NCBI GenBank assembly: GCA_002722795.1
Contig: PBMY01000014.1
Span: 182,228 to 246,227 of the forward strand
DNA length: 64,000 nt
Direction: 5' to 3'
Source of the DNA: Crocinitomicaceae bacterium
GTDB taxonomy: Bacteria; Bacteroidota; Bacteroidia; Flavobacteriales_D; Sanyastnellaceae
Numbering within the stretch: the first letter of the stretch is position 1; every line of letters starts with the position of its first letter. Positions 59,701-64,000 of the stretch are shown here, piece after piece. The notes under the pieces are model-generated. The model did not search any database. It had not been told where the DNA came from and saw only the letters and a list, made by a program, of their open reading frames with translations. A program made the position numbers and the translations under genes.

Positions 59701-59937
59701 CTTTGCTGATTCCACAATTGCTGCAATATCTCCTGCTAATTCTTTACCACCTTGGTAGTAATAAACTTCAAATTCTCCTTGAGTATGATACTGCCATTGA
59801 AAGTTTCTGTACTGCACTCTGTTCTTACCAAACTCAACCAATAGCCCATCGTGAAACTGCCCCCATGAGCATGAGGCAATTAAAAATGTGATTGCCATTG
59901 AAAATATCCTAGGTAATATTGTGCTTGAAGAGAGCAT
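56752..59937 (-). CDS. large TolB-like/beta-propeller outer-membrane protein
   Basis: A 1061-residue exported protein from ATG 59937. Order: signal peptide; a peptidase-MA-like domain (about 70-280) with the WFEEGL motif but no HExxH (ERDIVEG stands in its place); a WD40/TolB-like propeller (about 310-560); a linker; and a C-terminal outer-membrane barrel ending LNFDF. Similar large proteins occur in flavobacteria. Proteolysis is unlikely because the zinc motif is lost. TAATTTCG ends 6 nt before the ATG. Confidence 0.8.
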   Translation of the reverse strand: MLSSSTILPRIFSMAITFLIASCSWGQFHDGLLVEFGKNRVQYRNFQWQYHTQGEFEVYYYQGGKELAGDIAAIVESAKERITPYFGNSLDGPIQILVYNNQAEFTQSNIGLFNPEDEGNNIGGNAKLVGNKLFVYGKGDRRELERDIVEGVARIGLKQILYRGSWQDAMRNSSILQIPDWFEEGLVSYISDPRSAEAKAYIYDAGKTGDLGWIERTYGEKAGKYGMGVWSYVADVYGKQAIANVIYMVRLSSSVEGGFRFATGMNLNELMGEVLAYSNRLSSAEYRDVINGIEERELGFNYQSSSKSPDGNTTAYITNTRGQLVVRTLNHETGEIRKRATHGKKLSQIGSGEGLHIAWHPNSNQFSYVINEKGEPQLITIRLNERSFVQKTLYRIDGVLSLDYSGDGRNIVFSGLREGRSDLYLYRVVGNIQEPLWVDRFDDLDPRFTNGGKSVIFASNRPDDTLRGDTRHIPFQKEMDLYLAHLDKDQIEIEKLVSTPLVDERKPVPLSNNDFIYLAEKPNGSQDLMWGWKDSTILSIDTIVRYRYYTDTRVMQKAVVPALGLECDTVNQIIQTPIILNNELYDLAVSKMPQTNSRQSSILSDHINEKGLVEDFVPPNWSAVLTDTQVDIRNYVFESEKREKPDIKEKTDDIYENPIDGREVVLKPSNYRLNYTLEKIQTQVSNAFGSQFYTPYDGNINVNPGIGNATELRISDLFEDKHIIAGFNIPANLSNSLFGLAYYNLEGQTDKMLSIQRQGTMSYDADIYALIETTSLFSKYRLTFPLDEVRSVRASIGLRVDRHVPQGTEMFTLSQPIEINEQFGGEIAYVYDDTRILSLNIREGTRAKVWSEYYVDTQKMSFGTLGFDTRKYIRLYSNSILAFRLAGSYSIGEDKLLHLLGGTDNVLLNFRTPGSEIDPDVSYAYQARITPLRGFSNNARNGSNAMVANAELRIPIWSTFNKIPASNDFLRHLQLVMFGDVGSAWNGLHPYSDDNGFNTTVIEQNPITITIDNNNEPILYDYGFGLRSRLLGYWVCADLAWGVDNKMIQPIRFSLSLNFDF

Positions 59938-59943
59938 TCTTTT

Positions 59944-59951
59944 CGAAATTA
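59944..59951 (-). promoter_or_regulatory. -7 promoter box of the TolB-like gene
   Basis: Near-match TAATTTCG (minus strand), 7 of 8 to TAnnTTTG, ending 6 nt before the ATG at 59937. It supports that start over a longer frame. Confidence 0.45.
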
Positions 59952-59959
59952 CGCCTATA

Positions 59960-60640
59960 ATGCAGAAAAAGATAAACGAACTACACACTTTCACATTCAA
60001 TACCTTTAGTGAACAAACCTATTTATTAGATCACGGCAATGGAGAAGCGACGGTTTTTGATCCGGGTATGAGTAATGTGGCTGAAAGAGAATACTTTGAT
60101 TCTTTTTTGGCTGATAATGGACTTACTCTTATTGGGTGTCTTTTGACTCACGCGCATTTAGATCATGTTATGGGTGCAAATTGGATTGCATCTAAATATG
60201 GATTACTACCAAGATTACATCCCTCTGATTTACCAACTTGGGATATGGCTGAAAAGTCAGCACAACTTTATGGTATACCGATGGATCCATTGCCCTCTAG
60301 AGGAGAAGACTTAGGCGACCAAGGGTCTATTATTGAGTGTGGGAAATTTAATCTAGAAATAAGACTCGCTCCAGGCCATTGTATAGGCCATGTGGTGTTC
60401 GTTTGCCACGAACATGAATTTGTAATTGGCGGAGACGTCTTATTCAATGGAAGTGTAGGCAGGACTGATTTACCAGGTGGAGATGCATCTAATCTAGCTA
60501 AGTCTATCGAGAAACAACTATACACTCTACCCGATAATTTTGAGGTTCATCCAGGTCACGGACCTTCAACTACAGTTGGTAAAGAAAAGGCAACGAATCC
60601 CTTTGTCAATTCTTCAGGGTCGGGGATGATTCAGGAATAA
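59960..60640 (+). CDS. MBL-fold metallo-hydrolase, glyoxalase-II-like
   Basis: Zinc-dependent hydrolase of 226 residues with the HxHxDH motif THAHLDHVMG and later ligands APGHCIGH and HPGHG. Family members hydrolyse thioesters such as S-lactoylglutathione analogues or persulfides. The start is ATG 59960, 22 bp from the divergent start; an in-frame ATG at 59888 would overlap that gene. The specific substrate is unknown. Confidence 0.88.
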   Translation: MQKKINELHTFTFNTFSEQTYLLDHGNGEATVFDPGMSNVAEREYFDSFLADNGLTLIGCLLTHAHLDHVMGANWIASKYGLLPRLHPSDLPTWDMAEKSAQLYGIPMDPLPSRGEDLGDQGSIIECGKFNLEIRLAPGHCIGHVVFVCHEHEFVIGGDVLFNGSVGRTDLPGGDASNLAKSIEKQLYTLPDNFEVHPGHGPSTTVGKEKATNPFVNSSGSGMIQE

Positions 60641-60644
60641 AAAA

Positions 60645-60672
60645 ACACCGAACACTTTTTAGTATTCGGCGT
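60645..60672 (-). terminator. terminator after the phosphate porin gene
   Basis: A 12-bp imperfect stem (60645-60656 with 60661-60672) around TTTT. Read on the minus strand it has two G-U wobbles and is followed by a U-run; on the plus strand the same sites are A-C mismatches. The asymmetry marks it as the terminator of the minus-strand porin operon. Confidence 0.75.
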
Positions 60673-60692
60673 CTTTCAAAATCCTATATTTT

Positions 60693-61964
60693 TTAGAATG
60701 CCATTTCCACTTGGAAGCGGAACATGTATTCTTTTGATGATTCTTCTGTTACCTGATCAGTTTCATTAGTAATGCTGAAATCAGTTTGAATCTTCAGACT
60801 GTGTCCCACAACATATCTAGAAAGACCAAAAGTGATCATTTCTTGTAGATCTCTGCTTTGTCCTGCGATATTGCCCGTTAATAATTCTGGTGCAATCGAG
60901 GTATAGCGAATAGCAGGCTCAAGATTATTCTTTAGTAGATATCCAGCTTGAACAGTTAAACCAGTACCAGTGTAGTAGTTATTTAAAATATTATATGTAG
61001 TGCCATTTGCAGTTTGAATAATTTCATATGTTCTATTGCGATCCATAGTTTTTTCTGCAAACTCCGCAAGTAATGAGAATCCTTGATACTTAAACATGAC
61101 ATCAGCTAGAATTGTGTTAAGAGTAGCTAGATTTTCGTAATCTACACCACTTTCATTTTCAATATAGCTTCCTAGGTTTCCGCCAGTACGAGCAGCATTT
61201 TGATTCACATCGTAAGTAACACCAATTGAAAGCTTAGGAGTCTCTTCACGCTTCAAATCAGAACTGAAGTAATCACCCTTACCTGTGAATTCGCCAAATG
61301 GTAAAACCTCAACACGTCCGGTATACTCAAACCCATTTGCAGGGTTTGGATCCTTTTTGTTAGTTCTATTTCTCCCCTCTCCTTGTGAAATAGCTAGAGC
61401 TTGACGAGTAGCGATAGATCCTATGTTGATCTTGTTGCGGAATTGGATTCCCATGTCACGGTCGATATTGTAACGTGAGTTAACAAGAGAACGGTCAACG
61501 AACTGTAGCTTTTGAGATGAGATTACACGTTCACGGTTTCCTGGGAGCTTAGTTTGGCCTATCCAAACTTCCATGTTCTTATAAAAGTTCCAGCGAACAA
61601 ATGCATCTAAAATTAAGTTAGATGTATTGTTAGTGTGAATGTTCTCACCACCATGGTCGCGGTTAGAAAGGCCAAGCTCAATCTTATACTTAACCTTTGG
61701 AGAGTAGGCAAATCCGGAGAACTTTAATCTTGAACGACGAATTAACCAATTAGAAGTCATATCGTCCATTAAATTTTCAGATCCATGTGGTACCTCGAAT
61801 TGAAGAAGACTCTGAACTCTGGCGTTGAACTTCATTGAGAAGCTCGAGTCGTTAGCTACGACGTACACTCCTTTGCCAAATTTACTTTCTACTTTCTCTT
61901 GCCCAAACACACCAATTGATCCCAATAGTAAAGATATTACTAGTGAAAATTTTATTTGCTTCAT
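60693..61964 (-). CDS. OprO/OprP-like phosphate-selective porin
   Basis: A 423-residue outer-membrane porin. Signal peptide ends near VFG (about 21), then repeated amphipathic strands, with the family segment FVRWNFYKNMEVWIGQTKLPGNRERV, and an aromatic C-terminus (VEMAF). OprO/P-type porins take up phosphate or polyphosphate; in Bacteroidota some homologues are general. It lies 6 bp after the PiT-like gene. Confidence 0.85.
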   Translation of the reverse strand: MKQIKFSLVISLLLGSIGVFGQEKVESKFGKGVYVVANDSSFSMKFNARVQSLLQFEVPHGSENLMDDMTSNWLIRRSRLKFSGFAYSPKVKYKIELGLSNRDHGGENIHTNNTSNLILDAFVRWNFYKNMEVWIGQTKLPGNRERVISSQKLQFVDRSLVNSRYNIDRDMGIQFRNKINIGSIATRQALAISQGEGRNRTNKKDPNPANGFEYTGRVEVLPFGEFTGKGDYFSSDLKREETPKLSIGVTYDVNQNAARTGGNLGSYIENESGVDYENLATLNTILADVMFKYQGFSLLAEFAEKTMDRNRTYEIIQTANGTTYNILNNYYTGTGLTVQAGYLLKNNLEPAIRYTSIAPELLTGNIAGQSRDLQEMITFGLSRYVVGHSLKIQTDFSITNETDQVTEESSKEYMFRFQVEMAF

Positions 61965-61970
61965 TTTAAA

Positions 61971-63113
61971 TTAGAGTCCTAGTTTTGAGAAAAACTTAAC
62001 TATACCATTTGCAAATGCTTCTGGTATTTCTGTTACAACTTCTGTAAAAGTTAGATTTTCGTTTACTCCAACTGCAATTGCAATTGATACTGTAAGTCCA
62101 ATCAGAGCGTATGTAACGTCTTTAAGAGCAAGTTTAAGTCCGCCTAAAACTGTGTGTGTTCCTGTCTTCATAATTGACATTCCAAGTTCACGACCAGCAA
62201 GAAGACCGATGAATACCCATGTAGTGCTCATTGGCACTTTAGAGTGCAACTTGAAGTAGAAAAGAATTACACAGTAGATTAGGTCAATTAGTGTTGCAAA
62301 ACGCACATCTGTTACAACAGATTTCTCAGTTACAATCTTTTGGATTCGACCTCCCTTAGTGTAAAGGAGAATCCCTAAACCAATCGTAACTACAGAAATA
62401 AATGCAAAGAATTGAGGGAAGCTTAGGCTACGTGGAAGGTATACAGCAATATTTGCTGCGTCCTGTGTAAGCCAAACCGCCCAAAGCGAACCAGAAGTGA
62501 TCCATTGTGCAACAGTCCACCATGGCTTTGCAGTGCCCACAAAGTATTTCTTTGATGCCTTAGCAACAATCATAAAGAAGAACAAGCCAAGTCCAAAAGC
62601 AAGTACGTATCCGCTCATACTCTTCGCTAGTACTTTACCTACTGCGTTTGTGCTTGCAGCAAATGAAGTAAGTAGAATGAATGTAGTAGATACAGGCATT
62701 CTAAGTCTTGTAAGTATGAGAAGGAAAATTGGAGCCGCAACTTGTAAGAAGTGGAATTCAGTAGGGGCAACCTCAAATCCCTTTGCCGCTAGACGGCCAT
62801 GGCTCACATCTCCTCCGAGTGTTAACCAACTGTAAAGCATTGTAAGGCAGAATATTCCGCCAATAAATATCCAAAGCACCCACCATTTTTTGTCTTGGTT
62901 TGATGCGATGAATGTTCCAATAGTTTGGATAGAGTCGTTTGCTATTGCTGCATATGCTGCAAATAAAAAGCCAACCCACATAGCCACTTGAGGATACGGG
63001 GTTGCAAACATTGCAAGCAAGAAAGCGATAGAAATAAACCCTAAAAATGATTGTTCACTCTTTGGCAACCACACAACTTCTGGGTAGCCAAAAGCTCTAA
63101 ACAACTTTTTCAT
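61971..63113 (-). CDS. PiT-like inorganic phosphate transporter
   Basis: A 380-residue membrane protein with about ten helices and internal duplication. PiT-like marks: IANDSIQTIGT (57-67) and twice the PxSTT segment (140-144 and 294-298); the second AND motif is reduced to QDAAN (217-221). It differs from the long Bacteroidota PiT proteins. Ion-coupled uptake of phosphate fits the neighbouring porin, PhoR and Pho-type box. Annotation is by motif, not close homology. Confidence 0.72.
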   Translation of the reverse strand: MKKLFRAFGYPEVVWLPKSEQSFLGFISIAFLLAMFATPYPQVAMWVGFLFAAYAAIANDSIQTIGTFIASNQDKKWWVLWIFIGGIFCLTMLYSWLTLGGDVSHGRLAAKGFEVAPTEFHFLQVAAPIFLLILTRLRMPVSTTFILLTSFAASTNAVGKVLAKSMSGYVLAFGLGLFFFMIVAKASKKYFVGTAKPWWTVAQWITSGSLWAVWLTQDAANIAVYLPRSLSFPQFFAFISVVTIGLGILLYTKGGRIQKIVTEKSVVTDVRFATLIDLIYCVILFYFKLHSKVPMSTTWVFIGLLAGRELGMSIMKTGTHTVLGGLKLALKDVTYALIGLTVSIAIAVGVNENLTFTEVVTEIPEAFANGIVKFFSKLGL

Positions 63114-63142
63114 TAGGTAAATTTGATTAGAAAGTCGTGTGA

Positions 63143-63226
63143 TTAAAGAGCTAGGTAGAATACGCTAATCATTAGCGCTACGTATACTACTGCAGAAAGA
63201 TCGATTGTTTTTATTCCTTTTTCCAT
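63143..63226 (-). CDS. 27-residue single-helix membrane protein (uncalled small ORF)
   Basis: ATG at 63226, stop at 63143-63145; 27 codons. The peptide starts MEKGIKTIDLSAVVYVALMI and ends with five more hydrophobic residues plus Ala-Leu: a basic start, then one likely transmembrane helix. It lies 29 bp upstream of the PiT-like gene on the same strand, downstream of the GTTAAG repeats. It is the first ORF of the operon. No family recognised; a transporter-associated small protein is plausible. Confidence 0.55.
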   Translation of the reverse strand: MEKGIKTIDLSAVVYVALMISVFYLAL

Positions 63227-63283
63227 AATTAAAATTTTGTATTTATATATGGATTAAAATTGCGAACAATGTTGACCAGCAAT

Positions 63284-63311
63284 GTTAAGCTAACGTTAAG
63301 ACTAGGTTAAG
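63284..63311 (-). promoter_or_regulatory. Pho-box-like array of three GTTAAG repeats
   Basis: GTTAAG occurs at 63284-63289, 63295-63300 and 63306-63311, exactly 11 bp apart (CTTAAC on the minus strand, which faces the phosphate genes). A degenerate copy GTTGAC lies at 63271-63276, 13 bp further on. TTAACA-type repeats with 5-bp spacers are the form of PhoP/PhoB sites. The outermost unit overlaps the last codons of the phoR-like gene. Confidence 0.65.
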
Positions 63312-64000
63312 TTATTCACCTCTTGCTCGACTTTCTGCAAAGTGAAACTAAAGGTTGTACCCTGTCCATAGGTAGATCTTACGTGGATATTTTGGCCATG
63401 GGACTCAATAATATGCTTAACAATAGCTAGGCCTAGACCTGATCCTCCAGCATTTCTAGACCTACTCTTATCCACTCTATAAAACCTTTCATAGATTCTC
63501 ATCAGGTCTTTCTTTTTGATTCCAATACCATCGTCACTTACTTCAATAAGGACTTTCTCGCCCATGTCGAAGAATTTAACTCTAGTGTGCCCACCATCAT
63601 TTCCATAGTTGATAGAATTTACAAGTAGATTACTCACGACTTGCTCAATTTTATTGACATCGCAAATGACTGTGAATTCTTCTTGGTCTGAAACGCTTAG
63701 AGTAATGTTTGATTTATCTGCTTTTTTGTGGAGACTATCTACGATATCTCTGCAGAGTTCTACAATATTAGTAGGGTGGGGGTCAAGATTCATTCCTCCT
63801 GATTCAATTTTGTAGATACTGTCTAAATCCTCAAGAAGGCCAGTCATCCTATCGATGTTTTTTTCGGCCTTTCGAAGAAACTTATCTCTAATCTCTGGGT
63901 CGTCAGCACCGCCTTCAATCAAGGTCATTATAAATCCTTGAATATTGAAAAGTGGAGTCTTCAATTCGTGAGCTAGGTTGCCAATAAAGTCCTTTCTAAA
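63302..64000 (-). CDS. PhoR-like sensor histidine kinase, C-terminal part (5' end outside window)
   Basis: 232 visible residues of a histidine kinase running off the right edge. The dimerisation domain has the phospho-acceptor His in HELKTP; the ATPase domain has the N-box NLLVNSINY, DDGIGI and GGSGLGLAIVK. An internal TTG right after the His is not a start. PhoR-like naming rests on type and on the downstream phosphate genes; a different stimulus is possible. Confidence 0.8.
   Translation of the reverse strand, partial: FRKDFIGNLAHELKTPLFNIQGFIMTLIEGGADDPEIRDKFLRKAEKNIDRMTGLLEDLDSIYKIESGGMNLDPHPTNIVELCRDIVDSLHKKADKSNITLSVSDQEEFTVICDVNKIEQVVSNLLVNSINYGNDGGHTRVKFFDMGEKVLIEVSDDGIGIKKKDLMRIYERFYRVDKSRSRNAGGSGLGLAIVKHIIESHGQNIHVRSTYGQGTTFSFTLQKVEQEVNNLT

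Noticed and set aside
63962..63964. TTG as start of the histidine kinase
   Set aside because: The frame continues upstream with the phospho-acceptor motif HELKTP, so the gene simply runs off the window edge.

Overview
The window is 64 kb of a compact chromosome from the phylum Bacteroidota, most likely a marine, uncultured-type member of the Flavobacteriales. The reasons are the gene orders purH-mreB-mreC-mreD-mrdA-rodA and pdxA-yceD-rpmF-fabH-accB-accC, a type-B (gliding-associated) T9SS cargo protein, DUF2795, DUF3109 and DUF5686 proteins, TAnnTTTG -7 promoter boxes, almost no Shine-Dalgarno sequences, and A+T-rich DNA. I see no rRNA, tRNA, CRISPR array, insertion sequence, prophage or plasmid function. 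Nearly every base is coding; the longest gap is 290 bp, and convergent genes often overlap at their tails.

Layout. 1-6.5 kb (+): an RND exporter tail, rfbA, a trans-prenyl diphosphate synthase, and 2-oxoglutarate dehydrogenase E1 and E2, closed by a strong terminator. 6.8-14 kb (-): the rod-shape/elongasome cluster and purH. 14-25.6 kb: a MacB-like permease, a small outer-membrane protein, an RmlD-phosphohexomutase fusion, CvpA, aspartokinase, DUF2795, cobalamin adenosyltransferase, dCMP deaminase, an S41 protease, superoxide dismutase, ispD and a CPBP protease. 25.7-31.4 kb: dus, then a minus-strand run (gdhA, a membrane protein, a cytochrome c lipoprotein, hflX, rbfA, a LolC-like permease). 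31.4-39.6 kb: an atypical SDR, methylmalonyl-CoA epimerase, an outer-membrane protein, kmo, a cystathionine gamma-synthase-like gene, two flippase-like membrane proteins flanking DUF3109 and panD, and rfaE2. 39.6-47.9 kb: the fatty-acid/rpmF/pdxA cluster, the T9SS cargo protein and riboflavin synthase. 47.9-60.6 kb: lptB, a DUF5686 protein, tatC, kdsD, recQ, an M20 amidohydrolase, a half-size TSUP protein, a TolB-like beta-barrel protein and an MBL hydrolase. 60.7-64 kb (-): a phosphate-uptake locus with a PhoR-like kinase, a previously uncalled 27-residue membrane ORF, a PiT-like transporter and an OprO/P-like porin.

Four signals go beyond routine annotation. (1) Three perfect GTTAAG units at exactly 11-bp spacing, arranged like a PhoB/PhoP box, stand upstream of the 27-residue ORF, the transporter and the porin, right behind the PhoR gene. 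(2) A single 854-residue reading frame joins dTDP-4-dehydrorhamnose reductase to a phosphohexomutase, the last and the feeder steps of dTDP-rhamnose synthesis; rfbA is in the same window. (3) Many genes have a TAnnTTTG box ending only 3-6 nt before the start codon, which predicts leaderless mRNAs and corrects several start sites. (4) Four divergent gene pairs carry back-to-back -7 boxes only 9-11 bp apart, a repeated minimal bidirectional promoter.
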